Source: Mermis nigrescens (taxonomy: Eukaryota > Nematoda > Enoplea > Mermithida > Mermithidae). From it: a stretch of DNA of 64,000 nucleotides. Both the position numbers and the translations under genes were made by a program. Of the stretch, positions 36,516-48,632 are shown piece by piece. The stretch is taken from assembly GCA_036768485.1 (NCBI GenBank), contig JAVLUZ010000827.1, positions 124,001 to 188,000 on the forward strand, given 5' to 3'. The notes beneath the pieces were generated by a model. That model saw nothing but the letters and a program-made list of their open reading frames with translations. It searched no databases and was not told where the DNA came from. Position 1 is the stretch's first letter, and each line of letters starts with the position of its first letter.

Positions 36516-36771
36516 CACACCTGGACGTGGGAGTTTAGGTATGCACCCCCCCAGAAACTAAAATACCCCCCCCCCAGAAATCAAAATACCCCCAGAATTC
36601 AATTTTTGAAAAATTTTTTCGTTTTTTTCGCAATTTTTTGATGCCAATGGATAGTGCTTGATGAGAAACGTCGAAAAATGGTGTTTTTATCGCCATACCA
36701 CCATTTTTAAGGCCATTTTTCGACCTTCAAAAAATCTTGCACCCCCAGAATTTTCTTGCTGCCCACGTATG
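36516..36771 (-). mobile_element. Family A hAT-like element
   Basis: Starts CACACCTGGACGTGG and ends GCTGCCCACGTATG. Perfect 8-bp duplication GTCTTCAG (36508-36515, 36772-36779). Confidence 0.9.
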
Positions 36772-36779
36772 GTCTTCAG

Positions 36780-38534
36780 TCTTCACCACATAAACTCGCG
36801 TTTGTTTTGAAATTTTCGACGATCATTGACTGAGAGCTTACAAGGAAGGGTCAAACCAATGCATCATAAAAAATTGATGGTGTACAATATCTGAAAATGG
36901 CGAGCGGACTACGCAAGCTCATGTGAAAGATTCAGAATCATATCCGAATCCATCGGCTTGCTGTCCATAAGAATTCAAGAAGCGCTTGCCTACGTGAACT
37001 TATTTGAACAATCCTATACCTTATAAAGATTTTTCTAGAAGGAGGCGAAACCGTAGATCTTTACTTTTTTAAGTCTAGGCTTCCTTAGACCTTTTTCTTT
37101 ATAGTTTAGTTCTTGTAGTTCTTTACTGGCTTCCATAGGCCGTTTTCTAACTTAGGTCACACGTACCTATACAGCCTAAACAAAATAATCTCAAAGTCTG
37201 TTGCGAATGTTTTAAATTATAGTCTGTTTCATTTATTCGAGAGCTTTTTCAGTAAATTTTTGAAGACTACAGTATGCCTGACTAGGCGATTTACCGTAAC
37301 TCGACAGAAAAGTTGATTAGGGGCGAGCGGCTGTCATTCTTTCATTTTTAATGCACTAAACCACCCATATAAGCTTAATTCAAGCATCTAATTAGTGATG
37401 GGACATGCTACAGTAATTGCGCTAAATTAACATCTCGGACTGCGCTAAGCGGAAGTAATCGATGATGTTTAAACTGTCAGCCTATTGTGTTTAACGGTCA
37501 AATTACAACAAGCTGAATGCGCAACTTCCATCCGCATTGCATGATCTGCTGGATGACGAGAAAAATCCTGCCGTAAAACATTTTGTTGGAAACCCCTTTC
37601 TTCCTATATAGCTACAGTAATCTATAGACGACCTATGTATAGTAAGTAGTAACGATTGCATCAGAAAAGATATTAAAAAACAGAATAGTTTTGTGCAATA
37701 TAGTACCGTTGACTACAAACGTTAAAACAGAGCTTCTATAAATCGGCAACAGCTCACTGCAAATTATAAATCAAAACATGATGGAAATGTACCTACGAAT
37801 CCAACAATTTGCAGGTCCTCAAATTTTGTTTACATCAGTTATTGGGCAAGTCGTATGAGCTTTTCGCCCCACTCTTTATGTACCTACCTATATGTATGTA
37901 TGTATAGGTAGTCTGTTTCACATGACTTCGTGCATAAATTCTAAGAATTTTTATCGACAGTACGCCGAGAATTACGATAAATATATATCAGATCAATGCA
38001 ATGATTACAATCTGTCAGCTTATTGTCGGAGTTTTAAAATTTATGACCGAACTTGTGTGAAACAGATTATCCCTACATACATGAAGTCTTTTAAACCTAT
38101 TTAATTAAAAAATGTTGCGCGCTCAAGAAAACGTTAAAATTTATAAAAAAGCAAATCATGATCGCATCAACATAGCACAAAATAATTCGGCTTTTGTTGT
38201 GGGTTTTCATTCAAGTTTGCGGTTATCTTTCGAATTTTTCAGCGAAAATCAGGCTACAAAAGTGGTTTAAAATTTTAATGTAGTAATGCGGCTTAAAAAT
38301 GGCGTACGTCTCCGTTTCAATCGATATACCTACTCTAGATAACCATATTTGCCGTAGTACTTTTGTAGTCACTTTAAATTTATTCAGGAACCTCAAAGTT
38401 AAATGGAGCATAGGTACTATAGTAGGTAGGTACCTAACTATGTACTCTTACGTAACACCACGCACCTATACATCTTTCAGCGCGTATAAATTGCAGAATC
38501 TAACAAAATTACCAACAAAAAAGGACATTTATAC
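36780..38534. other. No gene seen apart from a short repeat
   Basis: AT-rich, unique-looking. It contains the short inverted-repeat element at 37910-38069 and a fragment of the same family near 37217 ('tatagtctgtttcat'). Simple 'taggtaggtacctaac' sequence near 38425. No exon recognised. Confidence 0.4.
37910..38069. mobile_element. Short terminal-inverted-repeat element, second copy
   Basis: AGTCTGTTTCACATGA at one end, TTGTGTGAAACAGATTAT at the other. It matches 31806-31975. The open frame through it is repeat sequence. Confidence 0.75.
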
Positions 38535-38981
38535 CAGTGGCGGATATAGGACTTTCGTAAGACGGGGCGGTACTCCAACTTTTCCAAAATGTCAAAAAAT
38601 ATGTCCAAAAATTTACCCATCACGTGCGAAATAGCGTTTTTTTCGAAGTTTTACGTACGTTATCAACTTTCATTTAAAATAGCTCTTGGCGCAAGATTTT
38701 TACGAGAAATTTTTTTATTTTCGACAATTCTGAGCGAAACAAAATTGGTAAATTTCTTTGACTTTAGCAAAAACCCGAGGAAAATTTCTAAAATTAAGGC
38801 GGAAGGACGTGTAGTAGCCTGAAATTAGTGATCGATTTGCTCAATTTAAACCAATTGACTCAAAGCGTCGGAAATTTTCAAAAATTTTGCTTGAAAATGT
38901 TTAAAAACTTTGCTAAAATAGCTGCTCCTGTCCTTTGGGGGGCCGCCCCCCCTTGCCCCCACCCACTTAAATCCGCCCCTG
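38535..38981. mobile_element. hAT-like element at the 3' end of the second LECT2-like gene
   Basis: Ends CAGTGGCGGATATAGG and TAAATCCGCCCCTG. Perfect 8-bp duplication ATTTATAC (38527-38534, 38982-38989). It lies only 10 bp past the stop codon of the LECT2-like exon at 39000, so it probably forms the start of that gene's 3' untranslated region. Confidence 0.9.
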
Positions 38982-38999
38982 ATTTATACGTGAACAATG

Positions 39000-39208
39000 T
39001 CATGCCGGTAGTTGAGGCAATTTGCAATCAGAAGCAGTAATCAAATTAGTTACGTTGACTAATTTTCCGCGATAGCGAAATTCAATAAACACGCTCCGAA
39101 TATCAAGGCCCGGGCAGGTCAAGCGCTGAGCCACCGGCTCGCCTTGGCTTATTGCTTGCAAGCCGGGTTCCAATAAAAATTTGACGTTGTATATGTGCAC
39201 CTCGAAGT
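39000..39208 (-). CDS. LECT2-like protein 2, last exon
   Basis: Seen: the acceptor 'ttgaaattcag' at 39209 opens a frame completing the split codon from the exon at 41244 (phase 1). It gives 68 residues from FEVHIYNVKFLLEPG to the stop at 39000-39002. It aligns without large gaps to the last exon of the neighbouring gene: FIEFRYRGKLVN against IIFELFFHGKPVD, and TASDC against VSEC. Family knowledge: LECT2 proteins are secreted and have the fold of M23 zinc peptidases without known peptidase activity. The histidine that binds zinc near this end in LECT2 is replaced here (SVFIEF), so no zinc site is expected. A hAT element follows the stop by 10 bp. Function unknown; duplication and divergence are clear. 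Confidence 0.75.
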
Positions 39209-39408
39209 CTGAATTTCAAAAATATCAATTATTCAGTTTTGTCTGCTGCGCTGATGTATTCGAAAATCCTTTTTTTCTGATTCACAAATGTACAAACAAG
39301 CATTAAAAAATGACGCCGATATTGTCATTGTCCCAATTAAAAATACCCGCGAGTCTTCCAGACGATTCTGTTGCACCAACAATTTTAGAACAATGTCTGA
39401 CTAACAAG

Positions 39409-39659
39409 CACACCTGGGCGTGGGGGTTTGGGGAGTATGCACCCCCCCGAAAACCAAAATAATCCCCGAGAACTAAAATACCCTCCGGAATTCAATTTTT
39501 GAAATTTTCTTGTTTTTCGCAATTTTTTGATGCCAATGGATAGTGCTCAATGAGACACGTTGAAAAACGGTGTTTTTCGCCATACCACTATTTTTAAAGC
39601 TATGTTTTAACCTTTGAGAAAATATTGCGCCCCCAGAATTTTGGTGCCGCCCACCTATG
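39409..39659 (-). mobile_element. Family A hAT-like element in a LECT2-like intron
   Basis: CACACCTGGGCGTGG to GCCGCCCACCTATG, with a perfect 8-bp duplication CTAACAAG (39401-39408, 39660-39667). 251 bp, within the 2035-bp intron 39209-41243. Confidence 0.92.
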
Positions 39660-40499
39660 CTAACAAGCAAATTAGGCAAATACAATGCGTAACTTCTATT
39701 CAGCCAGAGGCAAAAGAGAAGGTACCAACAAATCTACTTTTTTGGAGTAAAATACACCTGGGGTCGAATCCGCATTCTGCATATATTCCGTACGGTTGTC
39801 ATTCTACTGAAGCTGTATTATGGAGTACGTACATATTCTAGTTTCAGCGTTGTATGTCGAACAGCGAAACTACATACCTATTGCAACTAATTACAAGTCT
39901 TAATATGCATTACATACGTACATAGTTATGAAAACGATACTTTACATATTTAAACCATAAAGAGCGAAAAATCTTCAAAATTATGAAAGATTCATAGTAG
40001 AACAGTCTATCTTAAAAGTAAAAACTTTTAAAATCCGTTTCAAAAAAGTCTAGGAATATTCCGACGTTAAAACGAGTTAAAAAGTTTAAACGTTAAAACG
40101 TTAAAACCAGCTTACTGCCAGTCGAAGTTCTTGAAAATCATGTTAGGCTTTATATTTGAAACAGGTTCAAAAACTAAAAATAGGTGGCAAACGGTCAGTG
40201 CACGTTGGGTTGAGAATCCTAACCATCAGAAGGACATAAGGAACGCATATTTTAAAAAAAATAAGGCAAAAGTAAGGACGGAAACGAACAGACACTCAGC
40301 AAATGCTACTTGAAATCGTGAGCAAACTGTGAATTAAACTATTTTTTACATATTTCTACATATACAACCTTTAAAATTTAAATCGCATTTGTAGCTTCAG
40401 CAGAAAATTTTCTACCAGAATATCTGGGGAGTACATAAAAGTAAAGTTACATAGAGAAGGTTGAAGTTTGATAAGCTAGTCACGGGCAGACGTCATATG

Positions 40500-41205
40500 G
40501 GGTGTTCGATCTTAATTTCTGGAATGGGTAACTGGGAACCTTCTTAAGAAAATAAGGCAAAATGAACGCCAAAAATGGATGAAAACGAAAATTTTCTTCA
40601 AAAGTGCTAGAAATTGACCAAAAAGCTTAGATTAGTGTACAATTTAAAAGCCCTTCATTTAAACTATTTTTTCAGGTCATTTTGGCCCAAGAAATTTATT
40701 AACCGACCTGCAAGCCAGATCGGTCACGGTGTGCATCTACGGTCATAACAGGTACCTTATGCTGTTGAATAACATGTGCATGCATACCACACGTGCACAT
40801 TGGGGGTATGGGGGTATCCCCCTACCAGGACCTTTGAACGGCATACCCCCTCAGGCTATTTTCGGACCAAAACATATTATTGGAATTATGAAACAGCGCC
40901 AAACGATGTCCAGCAGTACAATCTTGAGTAATATTCGAGTACTATTCTGCCCATTCATTCATTCAGACACTTTTTGTCCATTATCTTGTGCATATCTGAT
41001 AGTCTAAGTCATTCTATCGTTGTTTTCCATACAACGAATTAAAGCGTTTTTACGGATTGTAAGGAGGGGGTAAGGAACGACAAAATTGTCTGAAACATGA
41101 ACATAAACTCGTCCTTTTAGCGCCATAATTAGCCGTAAAAATTGATGATTTAACCCCCCCCCAGGAAATTCATTTTACCCCTCCCAAAACTTTGGACCGT
41201 GTGCA
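40500..41205. repeat. Family G and family H copies
   Basis: 40500-40740 carries family G blocks ending 'gccagatcggtcacggtgtgcatc'. 40790-41205 is family H, a close match of 16245-16650. Both are in the LECT2-like intron. No exon seen between 39700 and 41240. Confidence 0.6.
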
Positions 41206-41243
41206 TCTATGATACATACTATCAGAGAATCAGGCTGGCTCAC

Positions 41244-41440
41244 TCTTCCAGATTCCGGAGCCAGTCAGATAAACACCATCGTTGTCGCACGCAAAGCTGC
41301 CATTACTGAAAGGACTTCTTGGTCTAAACCTTCCCAAAGCCATGGCTTCTATGGGGCTGTTCACTTTCGGAACAATGACTGGGACTTGCTCATCCTCTTG
41401 TGTATTTTCGCATCTAATTTCAAAACCTTTGCCGAAATTC
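41244..41440 (-). CDS. LECT2-like protein 2, penultimate exon
   Basis: Seen: the acceptor 'catattttatgtag' at 41441 and the strong donor AAGA|gtgagc. The frame enters with one base and leaves with one base, exactly as in the homologous exon at 50140-50306. It encodes 65 residues, NFGKGFEIRC...GSGIWK. It shares with LECT2 the Cys after the first strand (EIRC), RPRSPFSNGSF, the Asp-Asn-Gly run (DNDGVYLTGSG) and the Gly-Ser-Gly turn. The LECT2 zinc motif H-x-G-x-D is G-K-G-F-E here, so both metal ligands of this segment are lost. An insertion (EDEQVPVIVPK) replaces the usual short loop. Presumably secreted, but no signal peptide exon was found. Confidence 0.78.
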
Positions 41441-41580
41441 CTACATAAAATATGACAGATAAGCACGAGATGTCCAGATGATGCATTTTAAAACCAAGTC
41501 GCTCTGAAGATGGCGGCAAGTGAAAGAATAAGCCACCAACATACATTGGCAGCAATTGAATTCTGGGGGATCTGGGTAGT

Positions 41581-42114
41581 GCTGTAAAACAGGCAAAAAA
41601 TCCCAACAAAAACATAACAAAAATTCAATTCTGGGGTGTATCGATTTTTAGGGGGTCGGAGGGGGCTGACTGAACCACCCTCAGCCCACGTGTGGTCACC
41701 AGACAACTATTGAGAGTACCTATACCTATAAAGATCTTAGCTTGAACAACGTTTTTGAAAGTTAAATATTAAAGTCCTCTTATTCTGAGATTAAAGGCAC
41801 ATAAAAGAATACATTAAGGTAGTGTTTATTTTGACAGGTAGTAATCTGAGTGCTGTAAAACAGGCAAAAAATCCCAACAAAAACATAACAAAAATTCAAT
41901 TCTGGGGTGTATCGATTTTTAGGGGGTCGGAGGGGGCTGACTGAACCACCCTCAGCCCACGTGTGGTCACCAGACAACTATTGAGAGTACCTATACCTAT
42001 AAAGATCTTAGCTTGAACAACGTTTTTGAAAGTTAAATATTAAAGTCCTCTTATTCTGAGATTAAAGGCACATAAAAGAATACATTAAGGTAGTGTTTAT
42101 TTTGACAGGTAGTA
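41581..42114. repeat. Recent 271-bp tandem duplication
   Basis: 41581-41843 and 41852-42114 are essentially identical, with a period of 271 bp. The unit contains a family A fragment ('tcagcccacgtgtggtcacc') plus unique sequence ('gatcttagcttgaacaacg'). Lies in the first visible intron of LECT2-like gene 2. Confidence 0.93.
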
Positions 42115-42522
42115 TTTTTACATAAATTCATAACACTCACGGTGACAAGGGCAGTGATTAAGTCATCCATGTTATGCATAAAACAAAATAAGAACATTAA
42201 AAATAAAAAATTATGAAAAATTACATTCATGCAAGTAAGTATATCGTAATATTTTAGCTAAATATCGTTCGAAAATTCCTTGATTCATGCCCGAACTTAT
42301 TTGGTACGAACTATAGTCACAACGCAGACATAAAATTTGCTCTTAAAAATGTTGAAGTACGATTGTTTAATCACTTTGCATTGGAAAAAAATGCTTTAAT
42401 TAAAGTAACCGACGTCTTCGTGGGTTACCAACATTTGCTATGTATTTACATACTGCATAGTACATACACATGTATTATGTGATGTAAAACGAAAAAATAC
42501 ATATTACAGCAGAAAACCTCAC

Positions 42523-42595
42523 CTTTTGTGCTTGAAAGCTGATCCCACCAATTCGTTTATTGAATTGGAAGTACAAATTTGACCAGTGCACATGC
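42523..42595 (-). CDS. LECT2-like protein 2, candidate upstream exon
   Basis: Between a possible acceptor (tgcttaag at 42596) and a strong donor (CAAAAG|gtgagg) there is a 23-codon frame, MCTGQICTSNSINE...FKHK. It leaves two bases, so with the next exon it reads KRNFGKG in phase. A Cys-x-Gly...Asn-Glu pattern precedes the conserved domain in LECT2 too. TAA GGC comes directly before the ATG, so this would be an internal exon starting at GC or, less likely, the first coding exon without a signal peptide. Supported by phase and weak similarity only. Confidence 0.42.
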
Positions 42596-42790
42596 CTTAA
42601 GCATAAAAATTCATATTTTGGCATGGTAAAGGCAGAAGAGTGGGTACATGACATAAACAATTTAATCGACTATATAACCATATCCCAATTTTTTAAACAG
42701 TACATGTGTATGTATATAGTATGCAATGTATGTAATTTACCTGTGTACCATCTCAAGGTGGATACGGATTAAACATCGTTTACTGTATGC

Positions 42791-42874
42791 AATGCCGTCA
42801 AATTCGGTTGTATTCTAAAGCAGACAACGTTAAAATATGGTCTGCCTTAAAATACGACCGAATTTGACGGCAGT
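42791..42874. repeat. Perfect-looking foldback hairpin
   Basis: 35-bp arms with a 14-bp loop: AATGCCGTCAAATTCGG...AGCAGAC is answered by GTCTGCC...CCGAATTTGACGGC, with only a few mismatches. Outer bases 'tactgtat' and 'agtatata' extend the pairing. Probably a small foldback transposon. Confidence 0.85.
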
Positions 42875-43014
42875 ATATAATTACAGAAACTTAATTTAGG
42901 TATCTAGTTACATGCATCAGGCCTGTGTCCGGGATTACATTTGTATTCAAGGAAGTGGACCTAACATAAATTGATTTATATCTCGCAAATTTAATTAAGT
43001 TAGTCAGTTGAGAC

Positions 43015-43273
43015 CACACCTGGGCATGGGAGGAGTTTGAGGGTATGCACCCCGCCAGAAACCAAAATACCCCCAGAAACCAAAATAATTCCCCCCATAA
43101 TTCAATTTTTGAATTTTTTTGTTTTTTCCGCAATTTTTCGATGTCAATTGATAGTGCTCGATGAGAATCGTTGAAAAATGGTGCTTTTTTTCGCCATACC
43201 ACCATTTTTAAGGCCATTTTTTGACCTTTGAAAAATCTTGCAACCCCCAGAATTTTGGTGCCGCCCACCTATG
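43015..43273 (-). mobile_element. Family A hAT-like element
   Basis: CACACCTGGGCATGG to GCCGCCCACCTATG. The flanks GTTGAGAC and ATTAAGAC match at 6 of 8 positions. Lies between the two LECT2-like genes. Confidence 0.82.
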
Positions 43274-43607
43274 ATTAAGACTGCATCTCCCGACTTTTTT
43301 CCAAAGTGCTCTGTCCGTTAGAACCTCAAAAAACGAAATTTTCGGAAGAAATCGCCTTTTTTTGATAGGCTATGAAAAATGTCGTTGTTCGGTCGCCCTT
43401 GAGGCAAAATTATAAAACATACTTCGCATATGGCGCAAAGCTCCAAAATTTTGATGATTTTCTGATAAATAGATGCAATGTTTCCATCTTTCCATGAATT
43501 ATCTTATAACATTCAAGTAATTTTCCCGGTCAAGGGGGAGGGGCGGCCGCCACCCCCATAAACACGGCCTATGTTGCATACATTAGATTACAGTATACAC
43601 ATAATAA

Positions 43608-43810
43608 TCAATATAAATGCTTACATTCGGAAACTCGATGAGTAGGATCAACGGGTTTCCCGTGGAAAAATAATTCAAAAATAATATGCGCATTGGAAGC
43701 AACCATTCCGGAGGCGCACGTTAGAGAAAGGGCGGTGCCTATGATTGACCCTTGCTTCACGCGGCCGTTATACTTTACTGGCTTGATAAATGAAATCCTT
43801 GCCAAATAGC
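43608..43810 (-). CDS. LECT2-like protein 1, last exon
   Basis: Seen: the acceptor 'tattttcaaatctag' at 43811 opens the frame in the phase left by the exon at 50140. It gives 66 residues from YLARISFIKPVKYNG to the stop at 43608-43610. FIKPVKYNGRVKQGSIIGTA closely matches the LECT2 consensus YIKPxKYKGxIKKGxxLGT, and ASNAHIIFE matches SHVHIE, so the zinc-binding histidine of this segment is kept. LECT2 proteins are secreted regulators with an M23-peptidase fold. Their arthropod role is not known to me. The 6.3-kb intron before this exon contains the Helitron-like copy 1 and a hAT element. Confidence 0.88.
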
Positions 43811-43879
43811 CTAGATTTGAAAATAGAAATGCAAGGAAGGGAAGAGGTGTGTAACAACTCAAAATTTAAGGGGGGGGGT

Positions 43880-44215
43880 AATGCCCATATTCAGGATTCG
43901 GCTAGGGGGCCGGACCCAATATAAGTTGGTCTATATCTCAAAATATTGGTCGGGATAGCTCGCCAAAAAAACGCAAAAAAATTCTTTCTTACTCAAAACG
44001 CTATAAAATTGTTGCTTTTCGGCTACGCTAAAGCCAAGATTATAGAAAATACTTCGCACCTGGCGCTAAGCGCCGAAATTTCGCAGATTTGATGACAAAG
44101 ACATACGATTTTTATCTTTCCGTGCAATACCTCACCTTTCAAAATTTTTTCAGCCAAATGAGGGGGAAGGCCGCCCCCGCCCCTCCCTTAAATATGGCCC
44201 TGATGGCGTAGTCGG
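43880..44215. mobile_element. hAT-like repeat related to the CAGG...CCTG group
   Basis: Opens 'atattcaggattcggctagg' and closes 'aaatatggccctgatgg', with the 'ctggcgctaagcgccg' palindrome inside. A similar fragment fills 43290-43565. Ends not exactly resolved. 44216-44892 shows no gene. Confidence 0.5.
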
Positions 44216-44892
44216 CCAATTTTAGGGATGGAGGGGGGTGACCTACAATTTTGGCCAAAAATGGCAAAAAACACCTGAGCCAAAAAACGCAAATTTTAGC
44301 CAAACAGATACTGATTTAAAAAAATTTATCATCAGTGCATTCTTTTTATAAATCGATATATTAAACTAAGTCTGATTATTAATTTTACAGTAACTGAGAA
44401 AACAAAGCACTAGAAGCAGGGAAACATGAGAAAATTCGAGTTTTTTCTAAATAAAAAGCGTATAGTAACAGCAATCAGCAGCTTTTCTGAGTCTTCTTCA
44501 TTCATTTCAATAACGTGATAGGGTTTGAATATAAAAAATTTTAGATTGCTGTTCCTTCAAACCAACATATCTGACGTAAGGAGACCATTAATCTGTTTTT
44601 GTCGTAGATTTATTTTGAAATGAACTTTCTGACTATGTTATTCACCCAAAAAAAACTGATTGAATAAGAAAATTTCCCTAAACTGACAACTCGCTTCGGA
44701 TCAGCCAATTTGCATTTGCGCAGATGACAATTTTTTGGACTGAGGTCTTTATCAGGATCAATCTACGTATTACTGACGTTATCGAAGCCACAAGTTTTCT
44801 TGTTCTAACGATTTTTCAGTTTTTATGAAAGCAGAACTTCTTTCCTGACTGTTTCCTAAGAATAATTATATACATGTGAATATGTCCATATA

Positions 44893-47800
44893 CTAGCAAA
44901 GAAAAATGCTCCGATGGAACAAAAAAGATGAATATACTTGGAATTGTGGATTATTATGGATGTAAAAGGAGGGGACTAGGAAAAATCTACCTAAAGTCGG
45001 AAAATCTGCTAAAAATCACACTTTCTCTAAGCAACGCAAAAAATCGATGTATATTCTGCGGCCAACAGATTAAAATAAATATTCAACCATAACAATGATT
45101 GAAACAGCAGCACGTTAGCTATGCAGTAGCTATGGGAAATGATATTAAGTAAACTAACAGTCTTCCAAGCCAATTGAATGAAATAGCAAACATCGAAGAC
45201 AATTGAAGACATGGTTGGTTAAAAACAGTAGGAAACACGTAAGTTGACTTGAAACAGACTTAATGTAGATACACTAGCATGCCCGAAACGATTGTGTGCA
45301 CTAATCAATCGGCTCCTGCTTTGCTTGCTATAATGCTCATAAAACAAAACAACTTTAAATACAATACCTCTTAGTTTTCTATCAATCAGGTGCCAGCAAT
45401 TTAAAAAAGTAACCTTGATAGATTTCGTTTATAAACTCTTATCTGAAACTTCGAACATTATTTAAAAAAGACACTTTTTTAGAGGCCGCAGAATATACAT
45501 CGACTTTTTGCGTTGCTTAGAGAAAGTGTGATTTTTAGCAGATTTTCCGACTTTAGGTAGATTTTTCCTAGTCCCCTCCTTTTACATCCATAATAATCCA
45601 CAATTCCAAGTATATTCATCTTTTTTGTTCCATCGGAGCATTTTTCTTTGCTAGTACACTACTTTTAATTAGCGTGATTTCAGTACATCAGTCAGTAAAC
45701 ACAATCAGTAACATGCCACAATAATGACAACAGTCCAAGAACGCGGAAAACAATATTGTTCTTAACATCAGCATTATCCTTTTTAAACAAGACAACCTTA
45801 TTGACACCATCCATTTTCAAATTAAAACTGCATTAAGTTATTTCTTCTTAATGTGCAGTTCACTTATAATCAAGCACAAAAATTTAACCAACGAATTCAC
45901 ATTGCAAATCCTCACTCAATCAATACACAAGCACAATGTGTTGTGACTTTTGAAATTGAAAACACCCAATTTTCAATTTTCAAATTGAAAATTGGATCAA
46001 TTTTCAAATTGAAAATTGGGTCAATTTTCAAATTGAAAAATGGGTGTTTGAATTTGCGATGAAGAAAATAATCAAAAGATAGTCACTTGGTTTATTTAAG
46101 CCGAGTAATAAAATAACGACCGTCCACCAATTCCAAACTAAACGCAACTAATCTGATCACTATGAAAAAGTTTTGAAAAATGAGCTTGCTAAGCGAGAGT
46201 TGTAAACCAAGAGAAACTTAAAGTTAAAACCTACCATTAAATTATGAGAGAATTATAAAAGATTTTAAACTTCAAGAAAATGGAAAAGGCGGGATGTTGG
46301 TAAATTAGAAGGCAAAGATTTTCGGCAAAAATTCAAAAACTTCACGCAAATATCAAATGTAAGGAACACTAACGCTTTGATTTGGTAGTAAAATAAATTT
46401 GTAGTATAGACTACATATTAACAAAAAATGAATAGTGCAAACTTTACACAACTACTAGGTGTAGAGAATACTAACAGTTTACGGCTTATTAATGTACATG
46501 ATTACAATAAAGCTGTATATCTTTGTCGACTTCTGTGCACAGTAGTGTGATTGCTGGTTCATTTTAAACCACTTTTGCAGGCAATTTACATCGACTAAAC
46601 GATAGCTCTCCATGTGCAAGATTTTGTGAAACATATTGTAAACACGGCTAAGAAAGATTTAACTTTAATGCAACCCATTTAAGACAAAATTACATCTCTT
46701 CAATGATCTAAGGACACTTGAACATAATTTTTAAATCACTTTAGATTACTTTTGAGGGTAAACAAACTCACTTAATTGATGTCTCACATATGAATCCTTG
46801 AAAATTTCTTGACTTCAGTTACAAAGTCTCTGCAAGTCTATCGAATTAGGGTTAACACGTAACGTAAACTTTACACAAACACATAGCGTAAAGAATATTT
46901 TAGTCGGATTCGTAATTTTGATATTGCTCCGATATTTCTTTCAACATTTATGGAATTTCGATTTTTGCAATGCTCTAGAACAAAGGCTAAAATGCAGCGT
47001 AAAAATTACTCGGATATTATGATCAACATTCATGGAAAAATTATGTCTCTACAATGGTCTGAGGACATATAAACAATGAATGTAAACTACTTTACATCAC
47101 TGTTGGATGTAAACAAACGCGCCTACGTGACGTCTCACATTTGATCCTTTGAAAACTTCTAGGCTCCAAGAAAAAATTAGGTTTCAGGAATGCTCAAAAA
47201 CGAAGATAAATATATATGTAGTGTAAACTTCATGTAAACACCTAGTGTAAAGAAGATTTTAGTCAGATTCGTAATTTTGATATTGTTCCGATATTACGAT
47301 TAATATTTATGAAAAAATTAAGTCTACATAATGTTCTATGGGCAAACTAACAATTGGTGTAAACTACTTTACAACACCGTAGAGTGTAAACATATGCGCC
47401 AGACTGGCATATCAAATTTGATTCCTGGTCCATTTCTAGACTTGATAAACGTGTCCCTGACTCGTAACCGGAGAAGCAGGCAGAAAAAACAAGACAGAAA
47501 CGCATTTAAAACTCCAAATTTTTGACTTTACACTCGCTAAATATTAATGTATAGACAATTTGCTTTGACATGCACCCGATATAAAGCACTTTATTTTTAT
47601 TCTATTAGACTTATCCCGACTTCTGGACGGAGAAAGTGGCGAACAAAAAACGCAACAAAAACGTATTTTCCACCATTTAGAACACTGTAAACTTTAAAAT
47701 TCCGTACCGAACTCCCCATTGAGTTTAAAGAAATTCGGTTTGGTACAATTTGTAGCTTTTAAATCGTAGTACATTCCTGTGTGCCAAAATTCTGCTGCAA

Positions 47801-48624
47801 AAATTATTTGGCATGATTTATCAATCAAACTTCGGAAAAAACGTGTTTTTTAGCCCATTTTTTACCTCTGATTTCGAACTTTACACCCCCATAAATAACT
47901 CGATATTGCGTTTTTTTAAATGCGGTTTGCTGCGATGTTTAGCCCCTGTGAGGCACTTTATTAATGCTGTCTTCGATTTGCACTGACTCATAAGCGGAAA
48001 AATTTGGCAGAGAAATCTTAGTTAAAATCCATTTTTTTACACCATCCACTAGAGTGTAAACTTTAAACCCCAGGATCTAACTCACCATAGAGCATAGAAG
48101 ACTTTGCTTATATGCAGAATGTAGCCCTTGATCCGCTCTACATTTCTGTCAGAAAACATTTTAAAAACCTCATAACCGGAGTTAGTATCGGACATAGGAA
48201 GGTTGAAAACTCGACCAAAAAGTGCTTTTTCACCCCCAGATTTTCGCACTCTTTACACTGCCGTTCGATAAATAATGCGAATTTCAAAAAACAAAAAAAG
48301 TGTCATCTGTAGAATTCATCCCTCTATTATCCTATTCTGTTCAATCCTTCGAGTCATCAATACTCAGTTGTCCACATGCCGCAGTAAAAAGGTCCCAAAA
48401 TTTGTCCTATGTTATAACGTTACACAAAAACTTTACACCTTCTTTACACAGTCAATTTTGAGTTTCAAGAAAAACAAAAAAACACGGGCAGCGAATTTTT
48501 TTATTATCTTTCTTTTAAAAAAACCCGCACCTTCCAGAAGTGTCCCGTTATAGCTGTAGGGGGGTGCCCAGGTGTTGGGGGTACCCAAGTATATTATAGG
48601 TACGCGCTAACGCGCTACCTATGA
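44893..48624 (-). mobile_element. Helitron-like composite element, copy 1
   Basis: On the minus strand it starts TCATAGGTAGCGCGTTAGC at 48624 and ends TTTCTTTGCTAG at 44893, followed by T. It is nearly identical to copy 2 (59202-63038) over its length and homologous to copy 3. 44893-45654 carries the inverted duplicate of the 3' end (arms of about 170 bp). A segment of about 150 bp present in copy 2 (near 61235-61385) is missing here. It lies in the intron of LECT2-like gene 1. The reverse-strand frame with TRAANFFIIFLLKK occurs in all three copies but is too short and AT-driven to call a gene. Confidence 0.62.
45961..46045. repeat. Palindromic 'caattttcaaattgaaaatt' tandem repeat
   Basis: Units of about 27 bp built from a perfect palindrome. 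Three units here, two in the matching place of copy 2 (about 60277-60331), so the array has changed length since the copies split. Confidence 0.8.
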
Positions 48625-48632
48625 CTAGCAAG

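Noticed and set aside
39117..39190. tRNA/SINE-like look ('gagccaccggctc', 'gccgggttcca')
   Set aside because: No cloverleaf forms and the stretch is the antisense of a phase-matched LECT2-like exon.
48275..48553. Frame with TRAANFFIIFLLKK seen three times (also near 33200 and 62900)
   Set aside because: Conserved only because the three Helitron-like copies are homologous. Frames differ in length, and no helicase or Rep motif occurs.
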